A stretch of 64,000 nt of DNA from Desulfosporosinus youngiae DSM 17734 (GCF_000244895.1 NZ_CM001441.1:1488001-1552000); one strand, 5' to 3'; numbered from the stretch's first letter, positions 52,810-62,010 are shown. Notes: generated from the letters alone by a model not told the origin. A program made the numbers and translations.

Positions 52810-53820
52810 ATGTTAAAAGTATTTCTGACCAGGGGTAACCAAGGGCAAGGTGTCTGGCTTGACCTGCCCACATCTCCCGCAGAGATGGGCGAAGTCCATG
52901 CAGTACTGGATGGCATTGACTCAGAAAACCTGAACACTCGCATATCGGCAACCATATCTTCCGTTTCCAACTTGAAAAGGTACATTCATGAAGATGATTC
53001 CCTTGCACAGTTAGATACCCTGGCAACGGTGATTAATAAAATGTCCGATAGGGATGCGGCCATCTTCTCCGCCGCGCTGGACTTGGAATCGGTGAATGGG
53101 ATTGAAGATCTTATGAGAATTACAGGCAATCTGCAAAGTTATAAATTCTTTCAGGATGTCACTACTCCGAGAGAGCTGGGCATCTACCTTGTGGAAAGCG
53201 GTGACATTGATATTCATGATAGCGCGTGGCCCTATCTGGATTATGAAAAGGTGGCAGCGGTATACGAGTCCAACCATGGCGGAGCATATACTCTCCTTGG
53301 ATATGTGGTGAAAAACGATAGCAATCCTACTCAAACCATTTCAGAAGAAGAACAAATTGGCGGAGGTACTCTCAAAGAAAAGGACTACAGAGTGTGCCCG
53401 TCAGTGGGGATTATCGACAGCGAATTGTGGCGAGCTGTGACCGCTAGGTTAAGAGCATCTTTTTCCGATGAGGAAACAGCCAAGCCTCGGGATTTTGTGA
53501 TCGGTCAAAATGCAGATGGCCGAAGTGAAGTAGCCGGGCAGCGTCCCATCAAAACACAGGACGATGAAACCTCCGTCAGCTTCTGGAACAGTGGCAAGCA
53601 CGTTCTTAAGTCCGAGCAGGAGCTGAAACCACACACGGCCCCTGATCCCAGAAGCAATATGCAAATACAGCTTGGTCCCGCCGATGACAAAGAATATATT
53701 TTCAAGCTTAATGTTTATCTTGGCGCATCAGTACTATGGATGAGTATGAAAGGATCGCCTTTGCCGGATGCGTCATCAAGGGCGATGAAAGAATGGGAAT
53801 GCGTGACCTTATCAATCTGA
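52810..53820 (+). CDS. ArdA-like antirestriction family protein (mobile element)
   Basis: 336 residues, RBS AATTGGAGG. It begins MLKVFLTRGNQGQGVWLDLP and contains the ArdA-like pattern of acidic, beta/alpha modules ending in LDYEKVAAVYESNHGGAYTLLGYVV. Such proteins ride on Firmicute conjugative elements and are annotated as antirestriction proteins, DNA mimics blocking type I restriction. The last 30 residues overlap the next frame and look off-register, so a frameshift near 53722-53735 may have fused unrelated codons onto the end. Confidence 0.65.
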   Translation: MLKVFLTRGNQGQGVWLDLPTSPAEMGEVHAVLDGIDSENLNTRISATISSVSNLKRYIHEDDSLAQLDTLATVINKMSDRDAAIFSAALDLESVNGIEDLMRITGNLQSYKFFQDVTTPRELGIYLVESGDIDIHDSAWPYLDYEKVAAVYESNHGGAYTLLGYVVKNDSNPTQTISEEEQIGGGTLKEKDYRVCPSVGIIDSELWRAVTARLRASFSDEETAKPRDFVIGQNADGRSEVAGQRPIKTQDDETSVSFWNSGKHVLKSEQELKPHTAPDPRSNMQIQLGPADDKEYIFKLNVYLGASVLWMSMKGSPLPDASSRAMKEWECVTLSI

Positions 53821-54248
53821 CCTACAATTTAGGCGAGGTCCATGTGATTTCGGCAAGGAATGACCGTGAACTTGGAGAGTTCTACGTATACAACGACTTC
53901 ATTGATGCAATCAACCATATACCTCCTGAATATCAAGAAGAGATGCTGGAACTATTGGATTACGAGAAAATCGGCCGTCGTGAGAGGGAAGCGGAGGGCG
54001 GTATTTATTACAAGGGATGCTATGTAGTAAAAGGGTCCGGAGGTTGGAATGAAGTTTATGATGGTACTCATCTGCCTGATCTGCCGGAGGAGCCTCCCTA
54101 TGTTTTAAAGCTCCGGCTTATGGATGCCGCCTTAACTCCCGCTGTTCCTGATTTCGAGCATACCGTATCGCTTCTTCTGCCGGCTGCTGAAAAAGAAATC
54201 ATTGTGGCCATAGAACAGCTAGGCGTGAGTCTCTTGAGGAGTGTGTGA
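53736..54248 (+). CDS. ArdA-like module, second open frame
   Basis: 170 residues; reads DEYERIAFAGCVIKGDERMG and LGEFYVYNDFIDAINHIPPE, then LLDYEKIGRREREAEGGIYY, again the ArdA-like module. No RBS before the ATG, which lies within the preceding gene. It probably belongs to the same protein as the frame before it or is translated by coupling. Stop overlaps the next start (GTGA). Confidence 0.55.
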   Translation: MDEYERIAFAGCVIKGDERMGMRDLINLTYNLGEVHVISARNDRELGEFYVYNDFIDAINHIPPEYQEEMLELLDYEKIGRREREAEGGIYYKGCYVVKGSGGWNEVYDGTHLPDLPEEPPYVLKLRLMDAALTPAVPDFEHTVSLLLPAAEKEIIVAIEQLGVSLLRSV

Positions 54249-54685
54249 TTTGTCAATGTGAGAGTCCCTTCCCTTCTTTGGAGTATGCCCTTTCTCTCAG
54301 TGAGGATATCGATAAAATGAATTTGCTCGCAGAACGCATTCGTGAGCTGGAGCATAGGGGTGAATTTCCGAAGTTTAAAGCCGTGTTTGAAATTGCTTAT
54401 GGCAAAGGCATCGATTATGTGCTTGACCTTACCCAAAACCTTGACTGCTTTGACTTTTATCCAGAGCTATCCTCCTTGGAGGATTATGCAATGCAGAAAT
54501 TCCTGAATCGTTATCAGATACCCGAAGATGCTCCTGAGCTAAAGCTCATTGACTTTTTCCGCTCCGGTTTCAAATGGATGCGGGAAACCAATGTCCACGC
54601 AACAGACTATGGCGTCATTTGTCGTAACGACCGGGAGATGATGCTGGAGTATTCCAATTCACAGCTTGGTCAGCAGATGCTGTAG
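54245..54685 (+). CDS. ArdA-like module, third open frame
   Basis: 146 residues from a GTG overlapping the preceding stop. It contains SLSEDIDKMNLLAERIRELE and YVLDLTQNLDCFDFYPELSS, a helical ArdA-type segment. Without its own RBS it depends on the upstream frame by coupling or was split from it by a frameshift. Confidence 0.5.
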   Translation: MICQCESPFPSLEYALSLSEDIDKMNLLAERIRELEHRGEFPKFKAVFEIAYGKGIDYVLDLTQNLDCFDFYPELSSLEDYAMQKFLNRYQIPEDAPELKLIDFFRSGFKWMRETNVHATDYGVICRNDREMMLEYSNSQLGQQML

Positions 54686-54711
54686 CCCATACAACTCAAT
54701 TAAAGAACGAG

Positions 54712-54748
54712 AAGGCGCTGTCTTTACAAAAAAGGCAGCGCCTTTTTT
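54712..54748 (+). terminator. Intrinsic terminator after the ArdA-like genes
   Basis: AAGGCGCTG / CAGCGCCTT with a run of Ts after. Confidence 0.88.
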
Positions 54749-54773
54749 GTTTTTCCGAGAAAGGAGCTGAATC

Positions 54774-54977
54774 ATGAACCATGATGTAACCCCAGAAGCA
54801 AGAACCAGCGAAGGAACGATTGGTCCGCCCAACAAATGCACCGTGCCCCAGCCCCAAAATCCTGCCTGCTGTGAGGGCTGCTCCTATCCCAGTGTCGGTT
54901 TTATCTGCTGGAGTCCTGGCGGCTCCTGCCTGAAAACCGAAGTGGAGAAAATCAGCCGCCGAAGCGAAGGCAGGTGA
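54774..54977 (+). CDS. Small cysteine-rich protein of the mobile element
   Basis: 67 residues, RBS AAAGGAGC. Six cysteines in the second half (CTVPQPQNPACCEGCSY, GFICWSPGGSCLKTE) suggest a metal-binding knot. Family unknown. It abuts the methylase gene, likely one operon. Confidence 0.5.
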   Translation: MNHDVTPEARTSEGTIGPPNKCTVPQPQNPACCEGCSYPSVGFICWSPGGSCLKTEVEKISRRSEGR

Positions 54978-54981
54978 TGGA

Positions 54982-55896
54982 ATGAACAGCATCATCAGCT
55001 GGGTAGGCGGTAAGAAAGCCCTACGGGATCTGATCTATCAGCGCATGCCCAAAGAATTTGAACGGTACATTGAGGTGTTCGGCAGCGGTGGCTGGGTGAT
55101 CTTTGGCAAACCGCCCAACACACCTATGGAAGTCTACAACGATTTTAATTCTGACCTGGCCAACCTGTTCCGCTGTGTCCGTGACCGTCCCCTGGCTTTC
55201 TTAAAGGAACTGAACTTCTTTCCTCTCAATGGCCGTGATGAATTCAGTGTCCTGAAAAAATATCTGGAGAAGGATGAATTCACCAACCCGTACCTGCAGG
55301 AGGAACTGGAGCTTGCCGAGCGGCATCTTTCAGAACTGCAGTTTGAGGAAATCAAGCCGATCCTTTTGGAAAACGCTCAGATGAACGACGTCAAACGCGC
55401 TGCCGCCTTTTATAAACTGATCCGTTACAGCTACGGCAGCGGTTACACCAGTTACAGCTGCCAGCCTTTTGATATCCGGAAAACATTCCATCTGCTCTGG
55501 CAGGGAAGCCGGAGACTCAAGAATACGGTGATCGAGAACAAAGACTTTGCAGAACTCATTCGCCAGTACGACCGGGAGAGCGCCTTCATCTATTGTGATC
55601 CTCCCTATTACCAGACGGAAGGTCATTACGCTGTGGAATTCAAGAAAGAAGATCACGCCAGGCTGCGGGATACCTTGGCCGGCTGCCAGGGGAAATGGCT
55701 GCTCAGCTACAATGATTGCGAGTTCATCAGGGAATTGTATCAGGACTTCAGCATCGAGGCGGTCAGCCGCATCAATAACCTGGCCCAGCGCTACGAGAAC
55801 GGCAGTGAATATGCTGAAGTCCTGATTTCCAATTATGACACCGGAGAGCGGATCCGGGATATGCCATCCCAAATCAATCTTTTCGATGCCGACTAG
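54982..55896 (+). CDS. D12-class DNA adenine methyltransferase
   Basis: 304 residues. Motif X SWVGGKKALRD, SAM motif EVFGSGGWVIFG, and the catalytic AFIYCDPPYYQ (DPPY) near residue 209. It methylates the N6 of adenine in a specific site not readable from sequence. RBS GGCAGGTGATGG. No cognate restriction gene nearby, so it is an orphan methylase, typical of phages and conjugative elements, where it guards against host restriction. Confidence 0.92.
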   Translation: MNSIISWVGGKKALRDLIYQRMPKEFERYIEVFGSGGWVIFGKPPNTPMEVYNDFNSDLANLFRCVRDRPLAFLKELNFFPLNGRDEFSVLKKYLEKDEFTNPYLQEELELAERHLSELQFEEIKPILLENAQMNDVKRAAAFYKLIRYSYGSGYTSYSCQPFDIRKTFHLLWQGSRRLKNTVIENKDFAELIRQYDRESAFIYCDPPYYQTEGHYAVEFKKEDHARLRDTLAGCQGKWLLSYNDCEFIRELYQDFSIEAVSRINNLAQRYENGSEYAEVLISNYDTGERIRDMPSQINLFDAD

Positions 55897-55954
55897 TTAT
55901 TTGACTAGCAACTCTAACCCCATTCTGGGGGTCAATTTTAAGGAGGAAATCTCT

Positions 55955-56023
55955 ATGAAGATTATTGGAATGAAAGCTGTCGTAGATAACGAAGGGCGGA
56001 TCATCCTTCCAGCCGGAATGTAA
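55955..56023 (+). pseudogene. Truncated AbrB/SpoVT-type N-terminus
   Basis: RBS AAGGAGG and ATG 55955, then MKIIGMKAVVDNEGRIILPA, which is the first half of a swapped-hairpin AbrB DNA-binding domain. A stop follows after two more residues. The rest is missing. Confidence 0.65.
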
Positions 56024-56122
56024 CAAAAGCTGCATTCCTCTGTTCTTTTTATGGATCAGTTTTTGGGGTGTATCCTTTTAATTTCTATTTCGTCTATAAG
56101 GGTAAAAGGAGGTGTATTGAAA

Positions 56123-56371
56123 ATGAGCTTTGATGTTAAAACAGTTGAGCTGATTGCCATAGGCGCTTCTGTGGCAGCAAATTGTCATCCCTGTATCCAG
56201 ACCCATGTCAATAAGGGTTTAAAGGCTGGACTTACAGAAGAGGAAATCAAAGAGGCGATTGAAGTCGGAAGAACAGTGAGAAGCGGGGCAGCTAACAGTA
56301 TGGATAAACTGGTTTCAAACCCTGCGGAGCTTATTGCCAACCCGGCAAAAAGCAGCGGCAAATGTTGCTAG
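56123..56371 (+). CDS. Carboxymuconolactone decarboxylase / AhpD-like protein
   Basis: 82 residues from ATG 56123 (RBS AAAAGGAGG). The helical core has the redox motif CHPCIQTHV and the typical GLTEEEIKEAIEVG. Tail SGKCC. Family members include AhpD-type peroxidases; small ones like this accompany arsenic-resistance genes in some Firmicutes. That is a weak link here, given the arsA remnant and DUF2703-like gene nearby. Confidence 0.8.
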   Translation: MSFDVKTVELIAIGASVAANCHPCIQTHVNKGLKAGLTEEEIKEAIEVGRTVRSGAANSMDKLVSNPAELIANPAKSSGKCC

Positions 56372-56479
56372 ATCACTTGAGACCAATGAAAGCAAATTGT
56401 TCTGCAGATTCTGTCCGCATGGCTGGAGTATTTCAGTCATGCGGATACTGGATGATTTCTAAAAGAAAGAAGAAAGAGC

Positions 56480-57712
56480 ATGAAGGATAATAAACGGACT
56501 TTTGCAGCATCACCTCTCATGATGTTGATATGCGGCAGTATTATATTAGCCCTGGCTTTGGGCTTCCGGCAAAGCTTTGGGATTTTCTTAAAACCTATGA
56601 CCGGCGATTTGGGATACGGTAGGGAGACGTTCTCTTTGGCATTGGCACTACAGAATTTGGTTTGGGGAATTACTCAGCCTTTTACAGGCTGGATTGCCGA
56701 CAAATATGGAACCAGTAAGGCTTTGCTGATTGGAGCCTTAGCTTATGTACTGGGACTGGCATTTATGGCCTACTCTTCAACTGGTGTAGGGCTAACCCTC
56801 AGCGCTGGGGTGCTGATCGGGATAGGACTGGGCGGAAGCAGCTTTGCGGTTATTTTTGGCGCACTGGGCCGGGCATTTGAAGCGAGAAGAAGGAGTCTGG
56901 TGCTGGGTATTGCAGGAATGGGTGCATCCTTTGGTATGTTCGTGGTTCCCCCTTCTGCACAGTCATTGATCAACTCTTTTGGCTGGTTTAAGACGATCAT
57001 TATACTGGCCATGACCTGTATCCTAATGTTCGTGCTCTCCATAGGGCTGATTGAGGAGAAGAAGCCGCTTCAGGAAAAAAGGGATACAGGCTCAGCATTG
57101 AGTGAGGCATTTAAGCATCGGGATTTCTGGTTATTAGGTATTGGGTTTGCCGTTTGCGGTTTTCAGGTTGTTTTTATGCTTACGCACTTAGCGGCCTATG
57201 TTCAAGACCAGGGACTTACGCAAACCGTTGCGGTAAACGCCTTGGCGATCATTGGGTTTACTAATATGCTTGGTTCTTTACTGGCCGGATATTTGGGAGG
57301 CAAGTTTCCCAAACCTTATTTGCTCAGCGCCATCTTTTTTCTCCGGGCAATAATTATCCTGATATTTATCTTAACGCCGATCAGTCAAACTACGGTGTAT
57401 CTGTTCTCAGGTGCGATTGGGCTGATCTGGCTGGGAACGGTACCTCTGACCAATGGGACTTTAGCGACTATCTTTGGGGTCAAATACCTTTCCACCCTTT
57501 CGGGCCTAATCTTTGTCATGCATCAGATCGGCAGCTTTGCCGGAGGCTGGTTGGGGGGAGTGCTGTTCGATCGGACCGGCTCATATCAGGCGATCTGGAT
57601 AACGGCAATACTTTTGAGTTTTGTTGCTGCACTCAGTTATTTGCCAGTTAAAGAAAGACCAATCTCGGAGCTGAAAACAGAGAGTCAGCAAAGCAATGAG
57701 GCTAATGCATAA
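56480..57712 (+). CDS. Major facilitator superfamily transporter
   Basis: 410 residues, 12 membrane helices. Motif A-like loop GWIADKYGTSKALLIG after helix 2 and a second-half equivalent GYLGGKFPKPYLLSA. It begins FRQSFGIFLKPMTGDLGYGRE, typical of the monocarboxylate/oxalate-formate-type branch. It probably exchanges organic acids or similar anions, but the substrate is unknown. RBS is weak (AAGAAAGAGC). Confidence 0.85.
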   Translation: MKDNKRTFAASPLMMLICGSIILALALGFRQSFGIFLKPMTGDLGYGRETFSLALALQNLVWGITQPFTGWIADKYGTSKALLIGALAYVLGLAFMAYSSTGVGLTLSAGVLIGIGLGGSSFAVIFGALGRAFEARRRSLVLGIAGMGASFGMFVVPPSAQSLINSFGWFKTIIILAMTCILMFVLSIGLIEEKKPLQEKRDTGSALSEAFKHRDFWLLGIGFAVCGFQVVFMLTHLAAYVQDQGLTQTVAVNALAIIGFTNMLGSLLAGYLGGKFPKPYLLSAIFFLRAIIILIFILTPISQTTVYLFSGAIGLIWLGTVPLTNGTLATIFGVKYLSTLSGLIFVMHQIGSFAGGWLGGVLFDRTGSYQAIWITAILLSFVAALSYLPVKERPISELKTESQQSNEANA

Positions 57713-57890
57713 GCAACTGGTGCTGGAGTTAATGGAACGTCATGAATTCATAAAGCTCAAAAATGTGATGACCCAAAAGATGGTAGCCTACAAGCTCTAT
57801 ATGATACAATTGAGAAAATAACTAATGCCCACAGGTAAAAGTTTGGATGAGTAGGACCTGAGCTTCTGAGAAGAGTAGGAGTGAGATCCA

Positions 57891-58433
57891 ATGAGCATGC
57901 AGGACCCCAAGGTTACAGAGCTTTATCAAGAGAATTACCCCAAGGTTTTTTCATTTCTGTTAAATGCCACAAATGATCCTGTTCTTACTGAGGATCTGGT
58001 TCAGGAGACTTTTATCAGAGCGCTGAATAAGCTGGATACGTTCCGACATGAAGCCAGCATCATCGTTTGGTTAAACAGAATTGGCTACAATTTGTTTCTG
58101 GATCACGTGCGGAAGAAAAATCCCATTTTGATCGATGACTTTGAGGGGCAAGTGATTACGGAAGACAGCTCTGCTGAAGAAGTAGAACAAAAACTGATGT
58201 CGGAATGTATTAGAAGCAAAATCCAGCTGTTACGTGAAAATTACCGCACTCCTTTGTATCTGGATATCAATGGCTATAGCAATCAGGAAATCGCAGAAAT
58301 CCTTAATTGTTCCCTGGACAATGCCAAAATCCGATTACACCGTGCCAAGAAAAAGATCAAAGAGATTCTGGATGATGATTGCAATATGTACTATGATGAA
58401 AGAAATGTTCTATGCTGCTCTCAAAAGAAGTAG
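57891..58433 (+). CDS. ECF-type sigma-70 family factor
   Basis: 180 residues. Region 2: LTEDLVQETFIRALNKLDTF and RIGYNLFLDHVRKKNP. Region 4: YLDINGYSNQEIAEILNCSLDNAKIRLHRAKKKI. The tail DDDCNMYYDERNVLCCSQKK has three cysteines, which may bind metal or sense redox. No anti-sigma gene is adjacent. RBS AGGAGTGAG. Confidence 0.88.
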   Translation: MSMQDPKVTELYQENYPKVFSFLLNATNDPVLTEDLVQETFIRALNKLDTFRHEASIIVWLNRIGYNLFLDHVRKKNPILIDDFEGQVITEDSSAEEVEQKLMSECIRSKIQLLRENYRTPLYLDINGYSNQEIAEILNCSLDNAKIRLHRAKKKIKEILDDDCNMYYDERNVLCCSQKK

Positions 58434-58482
58434 GGAGCAGGTCGCTGAAATATAAAATAATTTAATATGATGAAGAGTAGAA

Positions 58483-58516
58483 AGTGAAAGGCGGCCGTTG
58501 GGCCGCTTTCATCATT
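58483..58516 (+). terminator. Hairpin after the sigma factor
   Basis: GAAAGGCGGCC-GTTG-GGCCGCTTTC (one bulge) followed by ATCATTTTTAA. Confidence 0.7.
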
Positions 58517-58684
58517 TTTAAATACATCTGACCCAGACACCCGGGTAACTCTCCCTGCAGCTCTATGTCAGAGTATTGATGGTGGATATGCAAAAAGAGA
58601 CCGTTTCCGGTCTCATAACAAAGAGGAAGCATTGGTTGTAGTTTACAGACTGAGCAGTTTATCTCCTTTAATCTCATCAGCACT

Positions 58685-59119
58685 TCAGGCAATAACTGCA
58701 AAGTGCCCGTTTGAATGCTCAGCGACTTTGTTGATCCACTTAACTTCATGGCCGGCTTTGGCTGACAACAGCTGATTGCTGGTACCGGTCCGGTAAAGGG
58801 AAGAATTGATCAGCCACCACTTTGTTGCAATTCCCGCTCGCTGCAAATCCTCTTCGATATAGGTGATATCCGCCTCAGACATGGTTTCCCGGGCTTTGGC
58901 CAGAACCTCTTCCTGATACTTGGCCAGTTCAGCCTGTTCATCGATATGGCTCATGGTGATACCACTGCTCTCATCAAGCACGAATTTGAGATGGGCGGAG
59001 GGATCAGTGGTGGTCAGGTGGACCTTTTTGCCCGTACGATCAAGATCCTCGATCACATCGTTGAGCGGGGGAATTTGCTCAGTCCGGATTGTTTCGTTGT
59101 TAGTGCTCTTTGGTTTCAC
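58685..59119 (-). pseudogene. arsA with internal deletions (no P-loop)
   Basis: Reads IPPLNDVIEDL, then jumps to TGKKVHLTTTDPSAHLKFVL and SSGITMSHIDEQAELAKYQE, then from YIEEDL directly to QRAGIATKWWLINSSLYRTG and NKVAEHSNGHFAVIA. These are separated blocks of the arsenical pump ATPase ArsA. The GKGGVGKTT P-loop and the catalytic middle are missing, so it cannot work as an ATPase. The joins remain in frame. Confidence 0.85.
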
Positions 59120-59177
59120 TTGGAACGAAAGAGTGCTTTAGTTTGTATAGAGGATCAAAATCAAAACGCTCTTATCA

Positions 59178-60130
59178 TCACTGACGTTTTCTAATCCGCT
59201 CAGTCAAATAGTTATAGGCAGTTTTGAGTGACATAGTATTGCCTTGTAGGCTGTGACAATAGGGGCAATTATTTGCCACATACTCGCCATCAAATTTCTT
59301 GCTGAACCTCGAATATATTTCTTGGTACTTAGAGGAAAGATACTCATCCAATGTATCAACAATACTCAGCCGAATGATGCTTAAATCCAGTTTTTGAGCC
59401 AGTTCAGGCTGATCCAACAGAAGATCAAGATGGGGAAAGTAGCTGCGAAGTTTTATCGGTTTCCCACATTTCCAGCAGGGCTGTTCGACCTCATAGATAC
59501 GAATTCCTTGCTCCTTAAACCAGGCATATGTTTGCTCTTCAATGGTCTTCGTGCTTCGGCATCGGGGAAAATTGCTGCAGCCGAAGAAAGCGCCATGCGT
59601 CCCGTGCCTCACTACATAGTGCCCGTCACACAGTTCGCATGATAAATTCTTGGATGGAGCGGCGGCAGATGGGTGCATTTCTTCAAAAGGATCGTCATAA
59701 TGCTCTGGATCAAACATGTGATTGAGCAAGGCGCCGCTACGTCTTTATCGGTTATTGCGTGGTATTGAATAGTATAAGGTACTTGAGCTTTTGAATGACT
59801 CCGCTCCTCAATCCCAAATTTCTTTAAATAGGCTTCATGTTCTCCGGGAAGGAGGAAGTCCAAAGGCTTGTCCACAAAAATATAATCGTCCTGTCCCTGT
59901 TGTGCTAAAGGTATGTACTTCATTTCAATGAGATGTTTTTTGCAGTTCTCAATGACATTTTGATAATCATGGTCGGGTTGGCTATTATAAAAACCTTCAT
60001 AAACTATGTTTCTTATCCGATAATTGCTTACCTCTCTGGCTGGACAGGCATTACTTTGATGCTTAGAGCTGCTTTTGGCCAAGGAGTTATGCCGGCAGAT
60101 GGGGCGTCCTGTGACAGCAGAACAGCTCAT
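59178..60130 (-). pseudogene. Zinc-ribbon protein (topoisomerase C4 finger), frameshifted
   Basis: The 3' frame (59178-59729) has a topoisomerase-type C4 zinc finger (CELCDGHYVVRHGTHGAFFG, then CSNFPRCRST) and two more CxxC pairs (CWKCGK, CPYCHS). The 5' frame contains IVYEGFYNSQPDHDYQNVIE and IFVDKPLDFLLPGEHEAYLK and joins it if one base is added near 59735 in GCGGCGCC. Together they look like one gene. The true 5' end is uncertain because the first part overlaps a plus-strand frame. Confidence 0.6.
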
Positions 60131-60395
60131 TAAAAAACTGCAGTCCAGCTACCGTCCCCATGTGGACAGGGGGTGGCTGCGCACCCGGATGGAGGATATA
60201 CGACGGGATCTAACAGATATAGACCGTATCGCACATAAGCCTGGAATTCGGGGAGTGGAAGATCAGCGGTACCTTGCCAGTTCCTATCTTCGTCTTGCTT
60301 TGGACTGTGTTGGGACGAGGATGTTCATTGAACGGGAACCACAGGTTATGCTGCCGAAACAAGATCAAACCCGAAATTTAACCATGACAATGTAA
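60075..60395 (+). CDS. Hypothetical protein of the mobile-element region
   Basis: 106 residues, Arg/Asp-rich and helical (RPVTAEQLIKKLQSSYRPHV, then RTRMEDIRRDLTDIDRIAHK). No family recognised. Start uncertain. It lies 11 bp before the traG remnant. Confidence 0.35.
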   Translation: MAKELCRQMGRPVTAEQLIKKLQSSYRPHVDRGWLRTRMEDIRRDLTDIDRIAHKPGIRGVEDQRYLASSYLRLALDCVGTRMFIEREPQVMLPKQDQTRNLTMTM

Positions 60396-60406
60396 GGGGG
60401 AGCACC

Positions 60407-61724
60407 GTGCAGGTATCCCAAATCATTACACTGGTCGTCGTGGCGCTGACCATGTTCGGCGTGATCGGCTTTTTATCCCTGGAATATACCTGTGCCTGCG
60501 GCATGAGTTTTATCACGACGGATACCAAAGGTGACCTCTACCGCAATTACGGTAGCATTGCCGAGGAGCTTTATGGCTACCAGGTGGCCGTCATTGACCT
60601 GAGAAACCCCACCCGCTCGGACGGCAATAATCTTCTCCATCTCGTCAACCGGTACATGGATCTGTACCTTACCAATCCTCAGAATCTGGCGTACAAAGCC
60701 AGAGCAGAAAAATACGCCAAGATCACCGCCAAAACCATCATCAACTCCGGAGGCTTTGATGTGGCGTCCGCAGGGCAAAACGCATTCTTCTACGATGCGG
60801 CGGAAGGGCTTCTGACATCTGTCATTCTTTTGATTGCTGAATACTGCGAACCAAAGCAGCGGCACATTGTGTCTGTGTTCAAGCTCATTCAGGATCTGCT
60901 GGCACCCAGCGGCGTTAAGGGACGCACCCTGTTCCAGCTCCTTCTGGCTCACCTGCCGGACGAACACAAAACCAAATGGTTTGCAGGCGCGGCTCTTAAT
61001 TCTGCGGAACAGGCCATGCAGAGCGTCCTCTCTACTGCCCTTTCAAGGCTCAACGCCTTTCTGGACTCCGAACTGGAGCAGGTGCTGTGTTTTGATACGG
61101 CCATCGACCCTGAAAGGTTTGTACTGAAAAAGTGCTATTTTTCTAGTTATGCCAGAAGAGATAACACGAAGTATTTCATCATCAGTCTGATCGTTCAGCA
61201 GCTCTACAGGGAAATTCTCTCGGTAGACGACGAGTATGGCGGCAAGCTCCCTAACCGGGTGATGATGTTCCTTGATGAAATCGGCACAGATATTATCGAA
61301 GGCCCTCGGCAGTAAGACGGTTATGAGCGGCTCTGTCAGCCGCGGGAAGAACGATCCCAGCCAATCCCTGCAGATGATCGAACGACCGCTGATGACCTCC
61401 GACGAGCTGAAATCTATGCCCAAGGGTCATTTTATCGTGACTAAAACAGGGGCCTATCCAATGCGGACACGGCTAAAGCTCTTCCTTGCATGGGGGATCG
61501 TCTTCGGCAAGCCCTATGAGATTGCGGAGCAATCCGCCCGAAAAGTGGAGTACGCCGACCGGTTCACCCTAGAGGAAGAAATCATCCGGCGCCACGCCGT
61601 CTATGATGACGGGCCGAAAGAGTCAAAAACTACTGAGTCCGGGTCAGGTGGAATGCCTCATACGCCGGGACCAGCGATCAATCTCGATCCGTTTGTTCAA
61701 AAGCAGAAGTCCACAAGGAGGTGA
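60407..61724 (+). pseudogene. VirD4/TraG conjugation coupling protein, deleted
   Basis: The first 30 residues hold a membrane helix, then the sequence jumps to ITTDTKGDLYRNYGSIAEEL and NPTRSDGNNLLHLVNRYMDL, losing the Walker A region. Near 61128-61165 two opposite shifts replace the expected KSAIFLVMPEE by KKCYFSSYARR. At DEIGT a second, frameshifting deletion removes about 60 residues before ILSKALGSKTVMSGSVSRGK, which continues to 61724. The protein would drive DNA to the conjugation channel; here it is dead. Confidence 0.85.
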
Positions 61725-61728
61725 CGCT

Positions 61729-61998
61729 ATGGGGTACTTTACCTTGCTTTATTCCTCCGAATTGCCGCACCGCGCAAGGTCCGTCTATATGTATCTTTCC
61801 GACCGCTCCGGCAAGGAAGGCAAATGCTATCCGGCGATTGGTACCATCGCCAGGGAGCTGAAGCTGTCCCGGAGCACCGTCAAGCGTGCCATTGCCGACC
61901 TAGAGAAGAGCGGATATCTTCAAAAAGAGCAGCGGTGGCGCGAAAACGGTGGAAAGAGCAGTAATATGTACTATTTGAAGCGGCCAGATTCTGGGTAG
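61729..61998 (+). CDS. Winged-helix HTH protein
   Basis: 89 residues from ATG 61729 (RBS AAGGAGGTGACG), 4 bp after the traG remnant. HTH_36-type: PAIGTIARELKLSRSTVKRA and IADLEKSGYLQKEQRWRENG, as in the N-termini of plasmid and element replication or regulator proteins. Short but complete-looking. Confidence 0.75.
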   Translation: MGYFTLLYSSELPHRARSVYMYLSDRSGKEGKCYPAIGTIARELKLSRSTVKRAIADLEKSGYLQKEQRWRENGGKSSNMYYLKRPDSG

Positions 61999-62010
61999 GC
62001 GGGTAAAATA

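Noticed and set aside
58462-58749. 95-codon minus-strand frame after the arsA remnant
   Set aside because: Not an ArsA continuation, no RBS, runs into the sigma-factor terminator.
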